The translations under genes were made by a program, and so were the position numbers. Shown one piece after another: positions 22,313-34,687 of a stretch of DNA of 64,000 bases. Position 1 is the first letter of the stretch. Each line of letters opens with the position of its first letter. This DNA is from Amphiura filiformis (Eukaryota > Echinodermata > Ophiuroidea > Amphilepidida > Amphiuridae). Where the stretch lies: positions 70,468,058 to 70,532,057 of the forward strand of contig NC_092635.1 of the NCBI RefSeq assembly GCF_039555335.1. The letters are read 5' to 3'. The notes beneath the pieces are model-generated. The model ran no database searches, had not been told where the DNA came from, and was given only the letters and a program-made list of their open reading frames with translations.

Positions 22313-22467
22313 AGGGATGTTTCACCATTGTTCATCACTGTTTAACAACTCACGTCTGGTACGTCTGCGTGCTTTGCTTCGCTCGGGCAGCTTGTGAAGT
22401 AAGCAATGCAGACGACGTGGACACATTGTTGTTAAACGGTGATGAACAATGGCGATTGATTCCCTAA
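22313..22467. repeat. Hairpin element
   Basis: CACCATTGTTCATCACTGTT at left and AACGGTGATGAACAATGGCG at right, with nested GTCTGC/GCAGAC arms. Total about 155 bp. Confidence 0.75.
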
Positions 22468-23154
22468 ATCACATGCCAAAAAAACAGTCACAAACCTGGA
22501 ATGCTAATTAGGTTATACATGGTAATTAAGGGGGGTCAATCTTTTGTGCGTAATTATAGAGGGCCAGGGGATTCACTCTATCATTAAAAAAAATATTTGA
22601 AGAAGTCAAAGAGCCCTAGGAATAAAAACTGTAGTGTAATTCACGCCAGATACAATTTCTTTATACGACAAAAATTAATTTTTGTAATCGATCAAAAAAC
22701 AAACGTTTTATATCAATTTTAAATTTAGCCTGAATCCGTAAATATGGTACCTCTCGCCCTTTTTTAGGTCAAGGCTATTATTACCATTATGCAGCGAACC
22801 ATTGTTGAAGCTTTTTCACATACATGCACAAAACATTCTAGAGAAAGATTGAGGACATATTGTGTTGAAATATCTTTTGTTGATTTCGAATGATAATGTC
22901 ATGAAGTCGTAAATTTTAAGGTCAAATTCCTAAAACCAAAACAAAACATTGCGACGAAGATAATTCCCGACTTACGCAATTTCATCATCACATCAGTGTC
23001 TTTATTATTTGTTTGAAACCTTTCCCAAACGTTCGTGCTATTTATGCATAAACGGCTAATCTATCTTTACAAAACGCGTCTTTTTTTAGTAAACAAAAGG
23101 CTAAAGATGGCATTATGAGATTTATCTTTTATCATTACACTCATCCGCTCAACT
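22468..23154. other. Gene-free intron stretch
   Basis: AT-rich intron 6 sequence; no feature beyond the neighbouring hairpins and tRNA-like unit. Confidence 0.45.
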
Positions 23155-23234
23155 GCCACGGTGGCCGAGTGGTAAAGCGCTAGACGCGTAATCGAAGGAA
23201 GTTTAGAATCGCTGGTTCGAGTCCCGACGAAGCC
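23155..23234 (+). tRNA. tRNA-Ser/Leu-like pseudogene or SINE
   Basis: Box A (TGGCCGAGTGGT) and box B (GGTTCGAGTCC) are perfect, the spacing allows a long variable arm as in class II tRNAs (Ser/Leu), and a T6 terminator follows at 23235-23240. The acceptor stem pairs poorly (about 3 of 7) and the anticodon stem is not convincing, so this is a degenerate tRNA or a tRNA-derived element rather than a functional gene. It sits in the intron between exons 6 and 7 on the opposite strand. Confidence 0.5.
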
Positions 23235-23474
23235 TTTTTTCTTCAAAATTCATGATCGCATTCCGAAATGAGTCACTTGTCGGTAAATCATGTATCGTAT
23301 CCTTAAAACAAATGAAGCAAATCTTGGGGACAAGTGATTACTTTAATTCCCTATTTGTTTGATGTTCAATTGTTCATGGATTTTGATAATATACTGAATT
23401 TTAATTCATGCTAATTTACTGGAACCTTATCATTCTCTCTCACTCACCCTATGCAAATAATGCCATTCACTTAC

Positions 23475-23902
23475 ATCCAAACCATTCACTTGCATATCTT
23501 CTGGCCCAAGCTCTCCCATTTCGGTAGCCACCGGCATCGCTCGCAAAACTTCATCAGAGAAAACCACCTCTCCTTCCTCGTCTTCATCTACCCCACCCAT
23601 AACAGCTCCCTGATCATCAAGCACCCCACCCAGTAACGTTATCTATGGGTGGGGTGCTTGAGATGGTAGTGGTACAGGTGGTATAAACTGGTCTGGTAGT
23701 AAACTGCCACTGTGGTGTAATGACATACCACCCCTAGATGGACCAGGGACATTCCATGATGCAGATTCTTGGTACATCATGCTGCTGCCCCCTTGATTAC
23801 CCATGAATCTTTGCTGCTGCTGGTTGCTCATTGATGTGACTGATGTGATCCTGGGCATGGTGGATGATGATGATGGAGGGGCGCTGGAAAACGATGGTTC
23901 TT
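23475..23902 (-). CDS. Exon 6: Ser/Pro/Gln-rich linker with in-frame TAG
   Basis: A 428-nt exon with acceptor TTGTAG and donor GGAT|GTAAGT; phase 1 in, phase 0 out. The join from exon 5 reads S-S-E-E-E-P-S-F, and the exit matches exon 7, which starts in phase 0. It encodes a Ser/Met/Gln/Pro-rich stretch (S-N-Q-Q-Q-Q-R-F) and then an acidic stretch (G-V-D-E-D-E-E-G-E-V-V-F). Oddity: a TAG at 23645-23643 (codon 497 of the assembled protein) interrupts the frame, which is open again on both sides. The TAG lies beside the loop of a perfect 15-bp inverted repeat (23615-23660 region). The options are an allele or assembly error, a real truncated isoform, or a 66-nt phase-0 mini-intron (GTACCA...GATCAG) that removes it. 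Residues are about 411-553 if read through. Confidence 0.7.
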
Positions 23903-23930
23903 CTACAACAGAGAGAAATTTGTGAAACAT

Positions 23931-25331
23931 TATGGACCAGATTAAAGATAATAGTGTGGACTCATGTAAAAGTGATTAATGATATTATCATGTGATCACT
24001 CTGTTATGCTTTGCCATTATTGAACTGTTTCGCATGTTTTAAAATAAATGATTCTAGCTTCCCTAAAATGACCTATACTGTATGTAATATATTTGGCATG
24101 ATCTTAATTTTGCGGTGGCTGCTTGGAACAAGAGAAGTGCAAAAATGTAGCACAAACACTTACACTTTTATAGTATGTCATAGATAACAAGAGATGTTTA
24201 CTTTACAGACGGACAGTCTGATCAACGACCTCATCCCCACGTTTTCTCCATCTTTGGAGAGCCCATATTTTTTTATTAATCATATGAAATATTACCCTTG
24301 AAAGATGTATTTAGGCCCCGGCAAAAAACGCAATTTTTTAAAGTAAAAAACGAGATCCAAAATTTTGAAAAGCGAGAATTTCCCGAAAAACGGCACAAGA
24401 AGCTTTAAAAACGCCCGAAAATGCGAAAAACCGCTCAATCACAAGGCACCACAAATGTCCTTCCTTTTGATTTTGTTCACATGGGATTATAAGTGTGCTC
24501 ATTTTCACACAACTGCCATGAACTTTAAGTAAAAATATTATTTTTTAACAATAACAAAGCTAATAATGAGAGTGAAAATCACCTCCCAAAATAAAGGGCA
24601 ATAAATGTACATAACATGTGAGGTGCTCAAAGAGAATGAGTCTAATGTTGTTAATTCGTCACTATGTCAACTGGATCATGCTTCTGAGTCCTGAACCACT
24701 ATCGAAATGATCACAACACAAAGTCTATGGCATGAACTATCAATTGATTACCTAAGAGAACTCTATGGATTCGTGGAACTGGGCCTTTCTTCCACGGATA
24801 CCATGATTAAGTGTAGCTGGGAGACTATTTAGAGAGTGGGATTGAGACCTCTTCCATGGATACCATGATTAAGTGTACCTGGGAGACTATTTAGAGAGTG
24901 GGTTTGAGCCCTTCTTTCACACACACTTGGAAGAACTGTCTGCTACAGTGCTAGCAATAAAATGCTGGGCCTAACTCATTTTTGTAAAATGGTGGAGTTG
25001 GGCCCTTCTTTCACTTAGGTATTCAATTCGAAAGATGTCTGATCCAGTTACCAGGATTTATATAACCACTTTGCTGGCAAATATTCATTTTGACTTCTTG
25101 GAAAATAAGTGCTCAAATTCTTTTGTTTCTTATTGTTTTTAGCAACTCATATATATGACTATTATAACTTGGTACAGTAACCAGAAGTTCAATTCTCATG
25201 TGGTTTGCATAAAAACAAAATATTTTAAAGGGTTAGTAAAAAACTTAAAAATTGAATTTGTTCAACATTAGACTCACTCCCCTCGATAGGGCGTGCACAG
25301 AATTTGGTTAAAATCAAGAATTCACTCTTAC
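23931..25331. other. Intron between exons 5 and 6
   Basis: No exon recognised. A 65-bp direct repeat is visible: TCTTCCACGGATACCATGAT (24789) and TCTTCCATGGATACCATGAT (24850), each followed by TAAGTGTA(G/C)CTGGGAGAC. Confidence 0.5.
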
Positions 25332-26180
25332 CTTCTGACGAATCATCCTCAATCTTGATCTCCTCGATGAGTACATCCTCCTCCTCTTCTTCCTCCTCCT
25401 TCACATCACTATCACTTTGTAACATTTGTTCTACCGCTTGGTTTGGCTGTACACTTTCTTGTTCTCTAGTTCTATGTGTACCCACTCTCTGTTGAGTTGT
25501 ACTGTCCAAACTGCTCGATTTATCGCTAGTAACAGTGCGTGTCAGTTGAGTTGCCGACAAAACATTTTTGACACTTTGAGTTGGTTGATTAACACAGTGT
25601 TGTTCGGAATTTTTGGGCACAGGTGGTCTTGCAAAAAAATGCATAGATTCTCTAGTTCTCGTCACTCCTGATGATGACTCTCTATTAATGGTCTCTAGTA
25701 CCACAGAGCCTATTTCACCACCCTTTTGAGGTAATACATTTGTCTGGTCGCTTTTACCATCAATTGTTTTGTCAATTTGTTTTGATGTTCTTCTGACATC
25801 TTCATCACGACTGGACAAAACTGAAGACACTTTATCCGATACGGCAACATCAGACTCTTTATCAAACGTGCTAGTTCTGTTACTCCCTGCAGTTTCAGTT
25901 CTCACATCACCAACTATCGTTGTTGTCCACTTCCTCAAGTGCACACCAATTTGGTCCTCCGGCTCTAGTTCTTTAGCATCTGTATTCTTCTGACGAGGTA
26001 GTCTCTGTGGGTTAGTTCTATCATCCCGCTCCGTTTTCATTCTCTTACGACGATGGTAACGTAATCTACCCCTCCTGCTGTCGTTATCCTTGACTTTCCA
26101 CCTGCTCCGTTTCTTTTTCCGCTTACAAGATTTTTTGGCCGCCTGCGGCTGTCCCGGTGATTCCTCTCCTGATGCCAAGC
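25332..26180 (-). CDS. Exon 5: large linker exon of BEN route
   Basis: An 849-nt exon (283 codons), phase 1 in and out, acceptor CATTACAG and donor AGAAG|GTAAGA. It reads G-L-A-S-G-E-E-S-P-G at the join with exon 4. No folded domain is recognised. It starts with a strongly basic segment (K-S-C-K-R-K-K-K-R-S-R-W-K and R-R-G-R-L-R-Y-H-R-R-K-R), likely a nuclear localisation or DNA/RNA-contacting region. A Ser/Thr/Gln-rich middle follows, then an acidic tail (V-K-E-E-E-E-E-E-E-D...E-I-K-I-E-D-D) with two further SUMO-type motifs, V-K-E-E and I-K-I-E. Residues are about 128-410. The whole 849 nt is open only in this frame and orientation. Function unknown; disorder is expected. Confidence 0.82.
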
Positions 26181-26540
26181 CTGTAATGAAAAATAATTCC
26201 ATCAGTGTGATGCAGAAACATAGCACTGGATGGAATGAGAAAGATTTGTACTGATTTTCCCCATTTTGTGTCAAATTTTATACGTTGACAGAAAAATAAC
26301 AAAAGTTCAGTTAACTTACTTGGTAGGACTGTTCAAATCACTGTTAAGCACTACCAGTCCCTTCTTCACTGTCAGAAGTGAGATCATTACCATGTTAAAA
26401 AAGTCCATTATTAAATACACAAATAATTTCTGGTGTGTCGTAAATCGTACAATTATCAAATTGGTGCAAAAGTTTAGTGTTTAAAAATATAAAATATGGG
26501 GAAAATTCAGTACAATTTGCCAGCATAAACAACTACTCAC

Positions 26541-26760
26541 CATAAGCAGTAATATGGGCATCCCTCTCATTTTGACTTGACGATATGTTGCTCAGGATTT
26601 ACCGACTTGAGAAACGAGACGCTGCCAGTAAACACTTGAATTGTTCCTTCAACAGATTAACTAAGATAAAAGCAGGCGGCGGATGACATGATCGCGCCGC
26701 AACTCGTGAAACCGCCCGGCCGTATGGCATTTTCCATATACTCGGTTAGTTTTGTGGGGT
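26541..26760 (-). promoter_or_regulatory. Candidate internal promoter / alternative 5' exon
   Basis: A CpG-rich island (GCGGCGG, GATCGCGCCGC, CGCCCGGCCG between 26670 and 26725) in otherwise AT-rich intron 4. On the minus strand it is followed by an excellent donor TTATG|GTGAGT (GT at 26540-26539), only about 360 bp upstream of exon 5. This is what an internal promoter with a short first exon for a BEN-only transcript would look like. An ATG in the leader is out of phase with exon 5, so translation would have to start at an internal ATG of exon 5. The alternative is a small internal exon in phase 1 (open frame ending ...D-A-H-I-T-A-Y). Confidence 0.35.
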
Positions 26761-27401
26761 TCATTATCGAACCCCAACGGTTTTAGCTTGTATTTATATT
26801 ATTTATCAACATAGGCCTATTTGTTTGTGATATTTCAAGCGTTTTAAAATTTCAAAATAATCCCATTCAATTACACGGTTGACGATGAAAATTTACTGAA
26901 TTTAGGGACTGCACGTCATACACCACCTGGATAAAAGCATGCTGATTGCCTGCCACACTGCCAGTTTGAGTCCACAATGTATGACGCACTCAGTGTAGGC
27001 ATATTCACGATAATGTTAATATTGTTTAACGTAATAAGTTTTCATTATCGCAATCACGATACTGGTGAAAGTCAGCGATATTTTGATAAAAATGTGTCTT
27101 CAAAAGTATGAAGTTTGCCACATTTAAAGTTAGGAATGGTCAGCCAAATTTGCCTGTCTTAAACATCACAGATTATCAGCCATTACAGCTTTTAAAGTGC
27201 TGATTATGTGCATTTGTGAATACAATGAGGCTTTTGAACTGAATATCAACACACACATTTTTGGCAAAACTTGACAAAAAGAACGGCTCATGAAAGAACT
27301 TTTTTCACATTTTTAAAAGAAAAAATTAGTTTTAAAAATAAAGGGTTTTGAAGCTGCCAACATTATTGTTTATAACATTAAATGTTACTAGGAATGTTGT
27401 A

Positions 27402-27965
27402 AGGCCAAAAAAAAAATTGTTGTGTTGCCCTCAAGTGGGAAAATAGGAAAGTTGGGTTGGACGGTCGGATTTTTTTTTTTTCAAACCTTCATTTTTTAAA
27501 AATCCACTCAAATATTAAATAATGCTTCTTCAATTAGGGGACATTTGTAAATTTTGACTTCTGGATACCTGTTAGACATCAATTAGGGCTCATATTGAAA
27601 TTCCCTTACACAGGAAGGTGTGCGCCATCCTGCAGCTTTCCTGTGCTAGCCTTTTGTTAACTCCTGGGCCGGGTGTATCACTGATGCATATAATCCATCC
27701 GTTTTATGACCGAGCTTTCCTGAGGCGCGCGCTTAGCGAGGGGAATCCTGCCTTCTTTCTGTGTGAAAACGTGGTAGGGTATTTCAATATGAGCCCTTAA
27801 AGACTAGTCTTTCAATAAAATATTAATTTAAGTGAAAAACATTGATTTTGTAAACAAATCTGTAAAAATCATCATTCAAAAAAAAAAAAAAAAAAATGCC
27901 GACTCTGATTTTTCAGGATTTAGGGTCGGGCGGTTGAGGGCAACACAACAATTTTTTTTTTGCCT
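27402..27965. mobile_element. MITE with about 30-bp TIRs
   Basis: AGGCCAAAAAAAAAATTGTTGTGTTGCCCTCAA-type left end and its complement TTGAGGGCAACACAACAATT... ending TTGCCT at 27965. The interior includes poly(A/T) runs. Confidence 0.82.
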
Positions 27966-28499
27966 AATACAGAAAAAGTGTCAAAGAACATGTCTAACTC
28001 GATGTTATTACATCTACAGAATGAAATGATTTTTTTTCCACAAGCCACTGATATTGTTTAAAACACATACACTTTTGTGCTCAATGGTTTTCTAATTCTA
28101 TGGAGAAACTGTGATCAAAAAACTCTTTGGGCACAGATTGTACAAAAATCTGTGTGTATGAAAGCGTCATTATCAACTCCTCTAAATTTGGGAGGGTACA
28201 GATCGGTTTTGAAAAATAATCTGTGCATGCGCATTGCACTATGGTCAGGTCAATTTTTAGGAATTGTTAAGTCAACTCAAACTGGTAGTGTGGCTGATTG
28301 CAATGACTATCTCTCACGACATTTGTCAAACAAGCACATTTGTTCGAATTAATGTTAAAATGCAAACCTAAGTAAATGGATACATTTAATGTGTACAGGT
28401 ACAGTCACCTGCTTCACTACACTAGCTTCCAGAGAAGTATGGCAATCTTTTGCTCTGATTGGCAAGAGTGCCCTGTTAACGAGTGACATACGCTGCGCT

Positions 28500-28690
28500 T
28501 TGAGTTCCCTTCAAGAGCGCTGCTCTGCGCCGACCAACACTCTGGCGCGTATTCGGCAAATCAGATTATCGGTTTGTTGATGACTATCAGACGATTGAAT
28601 CAGCCAAGCAGAACTCCACTTCCATGTTAACGCTGTGCTCGCGCTCAAATGTAAACAAGTTCCATTCTTCTCTGCCAGAGACTGTAGCTT
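28500..28690. repeat. Dispersed repeat, family S1 copy 2
   Basis: TTCCCTTCAAGAGCGCTGCT at left and TCTCTGCCAGAGACTGTAGC at right; inverted relative to 11331-11850. Confidence 0.65.
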
Positions 28691-28910
28691 GATGAAGCTG
28701 AATATGTATAAAGATTTTGGTCCCAGAAATGTGTACACATGGGCTCTATGCCTCTACAGACTGCTTTGCAGTCCTTTTCAAAACACATCACCCCAGCTCA
28801 GCTATGCCCTTCCATAAAACACAAACACATCTGATGATCTCCAGAGTGGCAAATATTCACTCACACACACATACACACCCCCACACCCTGGACGCACACC
28901 CCCACATACA

Positions 28911-29200
28911 TATGTGTACATCCATATCAAAACGATGCACTTGTCGGCTGCTACATGTGTCTCATTTCACATAATAGCTAGGATTAAATACCAGACTCAT
29001 CTCAAGTGGAGATCACTACAAATCATCCCCAAGTGACATGGTTCAAGGAATGTTCTCTGTATTCCTAAACCATGTGACTTGGGGATGATATGAATTGACC
29101 TCCACTTGAAATGAGTCTGGTATTTATTCCTAGCTATTATGTGAAATGAGACACATGTAGCAGCCGACAAGTGCATCGTTTTGATATGGATGTACACATA
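28911..29200. repeat. Long foldback element, arms about 120-130 bp
   Basis: TATGTGTACATCCATATCAA at 28911 and the complement TTGATATGGATGTACACATA ending at 29200. The pairing is nearly continuous inward to GGGGATGAT/ATCATCCCC, with a loop of about 50 bp. It lies about 800 bp upstream of exon 4's donor side on the opposite strand. Confidence 0.85.
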
Positions 29201-29921
29201 AACATCGGCAAACATGGGCAGAAATATTCGCCTTACGTTACCGCAGTCTATACATGTTTGAGTTTAGGTTGCTTTGCCACGGACAATAGCTAAGCACAAA
29301 ATACCCCACACCACCAACTGTGGACATTGTGTGTGCACTGGTAAGGTACATGTATATATCATACTATGCAATCGCTAGGAGCGTAGTGTTTTTTTATGAT
29401 GTCACTTCCATCGCTGATCAACAGTGAGACTGCCGATATCTAATCAATCAGTCACTAGCATGCCAGAGTGTCACACAAAGGAATTGGCTGCTAGTTGTCC
29501 CATGCATAACTAAAAACCAACCACCCTGCTTGTGGCCAAAAACAAGTTCCTCTCAGTCCCTTCAAGATGCCTGCCACACATTCGCCCTCTCTTTTGCCCC
29601 ATAATGACCACACACCCGAGACGGATGCCCCAATCTCACTCCTCTTCATTACACCTGTCGCTGTACAATACAAAATACTAAAAGCCTGGGTGCCTTCCTT
29701 TTAGCAGGGCAGAGGCTCAAGTTTCTTTATTTCACTTTTCATACTCATGCCTTACTTTCCCATGTACACTCGACAAGAGTCGACATTAGCATTCTATAGT
29801 ATTCTAACACTTTCAGTAAATATGGACAGAACATATTGCATTTGTATGCATTTGGTAGCAAAATGGCAATGCTAATGATCTTCTTTTTTTTTAGTTTTAT
29901 CATCTCTAGACAGAGACTTAC

Positions 29922-30029
29922 CCTCTGAAGAAACACCGATGTCCTCTGAGCTGGAAGCATCTTCCAAAGACATCATGTCCTGATCAATGTCAAGTGGCTC
30001 TTCTTTCACTAGGTACCCTGTGAGATGCA
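29922..30029 (-). CDS. Exon 4: last NPL strand and linker
   Basis: A 108-nt exon, phase 1 in and out (acceptor GGGATAG, donor GAGG|GTAAGT). With this acceptor the join to exon 3 reads R-V-H-L-T-G-Y-L-V, the canonical closing strand of nucleoplasmin-like domains; an alternative AG 13 nt further in would delete V-H-L-T and shift the frame. The rest (K-E-E-P-L-D-I-D-Q-D-M-M-S-L-E-D) is an acidic linker, and V-K-E-E fits the SUMO consensus psi-K-x-E. This exon is the likely branch point: its phase-1 end can join exon 5 (BEN route) or the exon at 10092 (acidic/FKBP route). Residues are about 92-127. Confidence 0.87.
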
Positions 30030-30320
30030 CTATCCCTAGTAAAATGCAAACAAGAAATATCTTTTAAAAAAGACTGCCTGTGAATAAGATCAGCACTTTT
30101 CAAAGTTAGTCATTGTATAACACACAGCGTCATCATTCCTATATCTTCGTGTCAAAAATTGCCGTGATAGTACAATGAATCCTCTCGTTTTTCAACAGCT
30201 ACGCAGCTACATTTGTTCGAGATAGGCCGAGCGACTCAGGCTAAGCATACGATATGAAATTCCAGAGAGCCTGCACACAGTTTCTATTCTATGTTTTTAC
30301 GATTTTCAGATGATCAGTGT

Positions 30321-31825
30321 ATGGCTGGTCGTAACCGCCATTAACGTGGAGCTGCTACGCCAGTAGCTTACCTTTCGCTTCATGGAGCTAAATTGACCAA
30401 TCATGTTAGATCTTTTCATTACGCGTAGCCAGTGGATGCATCCTCGTTCCAGAGAGAGAAAACTCTTGACAAAATTAATGTTTACTATGGGGATTTTAAA
30501 TGAATCGAATGTAAATAAACCATGACCAGTTGTACAGGATCAATACCATTGTTTGATTAGTGTATAGTCAATGTTACCTTGCATGCATGTGTCATGTGTG
30601 TGGCGTGTTTGTTTGTTTGTTTGTCTGTCTACTGTGTCAGGCCAGGATCAGTGAAACCCACGGTACTGATACTGTCATACTATCACGGTGATCATATTGT
30701 TGAATGTTGTTGACTTTAAAATAATCATGATGCAGTCATGTCTACAGTAGAATTCACCACGACCCGCTTGAAGGACCCATTAAAAGCTATTAAACCAAGA
30801 TAACACTCAATGAAAAGAGCTAAACTATGTTACATCAGATCTTCTCTGGTTAAATATACACTGCACATGTTTCTGTTTTACCTGTGCAATGAGCTGGTAT
30901 TATAGTTTCAGTTGGGTGAACGCAAGGTAACAATACTGTGTGAGCTTTTGTTTACGAAATGAGACAATAGTCTGCTTATTGTTAACCAGCGTTTTTGAAA
31001 ATGAGAAGCATAATGGTTTGCAGACTTTATAACACGGTTTAGAAATAATTTCTTCATATTTTTTGGTGTTATCTGTCGTTTACATATCCTTCATAAAACA
31101 CAAAAGTACCAATATTTCCTAAATTAGCTAAAAATTTAGGATATGTTACAAAACTATATTTTCTAGAATTTAAGAGAATACTTTAAATATTGGCCGGTTA
31201 TTTTTTACACAGTGACGTTAACTAGGCAATGGCCTATACTTCTAACATACACTATTTGTAGAGGTCACGTGTCAATGGTGAGCGCACTGTGTATTGTGTA
31301 TAGGAAAACGGACAGTAACTGCAGTATGTATGGCCTACTACTAGTATATTAAGTAAATCCGAACTGGTTTGCTGAAGGTCGAATTCTCTCGTATCAAGCA
31401 TGATACCAGACAGTTTATAGCACAGGCCACGCCGCGCCAGTTGTACAAATTAGCTCCCGGCGATACACTGCAGATCGCAGAATTGTGTGCATGGTTTACC
31501 ACCACTCTGCCTAGCTATATACTGTACGAGTGAGTTTCTTATGAGTGCATGTCCATCTTCATAATAAGTCGGTTCGTACTTTTCATTTTAACTCCTTTTT
31601 GAATCATAACTTTCGTGACCGAGGATATCTTTGCAACTACGCGAAGCTCGTCTGGCAAATTCTTAATGAATAAATTCGCTTCACATAATGAGTAAGTCGT
31701 ACTTGATTGGTCAGTTTTACCTCAGAGTAATGAAAAACTCTAACATGATTGGTCAATTTGGATACACGGAGCAAAAAGTCAGCTACGCGTAGCAGCTCCA
31801 CGTTGTGGCGGTTGCGGCCTACCAT
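30321..31825. mobile_element. 1.5-kb non-autonomous element with TIRs
   Basis: Left end ATGGCTGGTCGTAACCGCCA and ACGTGGAGCTGCTACG; right end CGTAGCAGCTCCACGTTGTG and GGCGGTTGCGGCCTACCAT. Subterminal blocks also match (TTGACCAATCATGTTAGA and TCTAACATGATTGGTCAA). No transposase frame was found. Confidence 0.8.
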
Positions 31826-33730
31826 ATCAGTATCCCATATGATATTTCTATTACAAGAAAATTTTATTTGTTGTCAGGTAAATCCCAGGTTTTATTTTTT
31901 AATACACTAACTGGAAATTAAATACACTAATTAGTGAGGACCGGTATTTTGCTGTGGATATGTTTTACTGCAATTTTGATGTAACGATTTTGAAATCCAC
32001 AGTTAAAATTGTGATATAATTCAACTGTTTGAGAAATTAATTATATAAAGGAATCCATGTCAGATCCAGGTGCTAAATCTATAATACAATGTACATTATT
32101 GACACACTGTACCACTCTCTTTATCTCGTCAATAATAGATATTGATTTCAATCGAATTGAATACATCGCTCCATTTTGAGTTTGTAGTTCACCATTGAGC
32201 GATTTAGTGATCGATTGCTAGCCAATCAGATAGAACTCCTTTTCTTGCGTTCGGTGAAATACCACTCGCCCGTCGCTCACCAACGGAGTATTAAATTTTT
32301 ATTTATCATACAGGTTGTCGACACTGTGTAACAACTACAGAAATAGTATTAAGTCCTGAGAGTAGGCCTCTAATTTCCGGAAATTTATGCTCTCGGGTAC
32401 TCTATATTTATTTCGGGCGGGTACCCGGGTAACCGGGGTTCAAGTATCACCAGCAGGGTTTTCTTTAACACACAAAACACGCGTATTTACGCGTTCAGGC
32501 ACTTTTCTGACTCCTTCAAATCCATACTCCCAAAGTCCAATGCGTACAAAATCTTGAAAACATACGCGTTCAGATATTGCAAGATATTGTGCATCTATTC
32601 TCGGCTTTTGGCATTTAGGACCTACTCCCGATATGTAGGGCCCATCACATTTTGTCAGCATCGATCCATGTATGTTTCGGCGAGTCTCTAAAATAATTGT
32701 AGGCCTATAGTGTCAGTTTGAAATCTTGCAAATTGGGTTCGGGTCCTTTTTCTGTTTAAATGATGCACCAAATATGTCTTCAATTGGACTTTAATTTTGC
32801 AAAATTTTCCCTCTCAGGGGGGAACATCCCCCTCAGACACCCCATGCGTAGTGGATAAACAAGTGACCATTTTCGCTTCTGCTTTCGACATTTGCCAATT
32901 TAGGCCCTATGTTTAACACAATTTATAGGTCTAATGGGGGAAAACGTGACAACGAAATGCTTTATGGGCCGTCATTTCAAAATTTTCGGCTTTTCAACTG
33001 TCATGACTGTTCAAACTTAAATTTTACACAGTAATAGTGCCAAAATGGTCCACCAAATCGCTTCAATTAGGTCTTCATTTTGCAAAATTTTCTTTGATAA
33101 ACAAATGGCCACACTCACTTCTGCTTTCAACATTTGCAAATTTATGTTTAACACAATTTATAGGCCTACCATAATAGGGAAAACTTTAAAAAAAAAAACA
33201 CGAAAGACTCCACGGACTGCTCATTTCACAAATGTTCGGCTTTTTTAAACTAAAATTTTACACATTAATAGTGCCAAAATGATCAACCAAATTAGGTCTT
33301 TATTTTGCAAAAGTTTCTTACTTCTCAGGGCAGGGGGCATTTTTAAATATTATTATTTTCTTCTAAAATTGCCCCACCCCCTTCTGACTGCTCTAGATCC
33401 GCCACTGCTCCAAACAGTGGCATATATTTCTTTTTGACCCCCACCCCACCCCCTCCGGGTCTACGCCCCGCCTATGGTTCCAAAACACACATTATTGTTA
33501 CAAATGTCTTCAAAAATAATATTATAAAAATACCCCTTGGGCAATGTTTTTGTCTCCTTCAGAGGAAAAATTCACAATTGAAAGGGTCAAAAAATTTTGA
33601 AAATACCCCTTCAGCAAAATGCTTAAAGAAAACCCTGATCACCAGGGATCAAGTGAAAGTATGGTGCAAAATTTGCACTTTTTTAAAATGTCTCAAAACA
33701 GATGCCTGTACTCTATGTAGCAATGTTATT
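31826..33730. other. Gene-free intron 3 stretch
   Basis: Contains two diverged copies of a roughly 230-bp segment (around 32760-32990 and 33010-33240: ATTTTGCAAAATTTTC, AACACAATTTATAGG, TTCGGCTTTT). No exon is supported. Confidence 0.5.
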
Positions 33731-33732
33731 TA

Positions 33733-34687
33733 CAGGCCTCGAAATAAGCCAGAATTTCTGAGGGCCATTTGGGCCCTTGATCTTAAATGTTTGAGGGCCC
33801 TCACAAATTTTTGGGGGCCCAAATTTGGGCCATTGATTTTAACCTATGTGACCCCACAAAAAAGTGAGTAAACATGGTAAATTTGGGAGTGACCGCGAGT
33901 GAAGGAGCCTAAGGAAAATAAAGAAACAAATAACCCACAATTATGTTAACATTCAAATGAATAGATTATTCAATAAGTAGGAGTAATTAAGTAATTAGGT
34001 AATTAATTAATACATAAAGAATTACTAGAAAGAATAGAAAGAGAGAAGCCCAAAGAAAAAAGAAATTGGGCAAGCAACCATTTTTAGAGGTTGCTGGTTT
34101 TTTTTTCTCAAAAAAAGTTTTTATTTTATTTTGAATTGATTTGTTTTTAAACATTGTCATTAGTATCAGTCCCGGTTAATCAGTCTTTTTTCTTTTCCTG
34201 TATATGATCTCCAATTTTATCAAAATCAAAAGTGATTTAATATGCAAAAGTCAGGCAGGCTATTTATAAACCCGCTACAGTGACAGAACCTCATTAATAT
34301 TCATGACCTGCTGTACATGCATATTATGGTGGTGTATTGTGCTATCCCGGAAGTACCAAAAAACACAATATCGGCGGCTTTTATGGGAAAAAACAGAGTT
34401 ATTACACCTACTTTAACATCATAACTATCAACTATTATTAAAGATTGAAGTAAATAACAATGTTTTTGGCCTTGAATTTACTTCAATTCTCCTGAAATGT
34501 GAATTTAGAATGCAATATAGTCGGGTGATTTTTGGTGTTGCATGACTGTTGAATTCTGCAGTAAGATTAAGTGTAAGTGATAAAAAATTGCCACAAATTT
34601 TGCGGGCCCTTTGGGCCCGCCGGTTGTATCTTTTGCGGGCCCTCACTGATTTTCGGGGGCCGAGGGCCCGCCTTATTTCGAGGCCTG
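33733..34687. mobile_element. Element with AGGCCTCGAAATAAG TIRs
   Basis: AGGCCTCGAAATAAG at about 33734 and CTTATTTCGAGGCCT ending about 34686. Subterminal GAGGGCC/GGGCCC repeats at both ends (CACAAATTTTTGGGGGCCC and TTGCGGGCCCTTTGGGCCC). About 955 bp, non-coding, ending 95 bp from exon 3. Confidence 0.8.
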
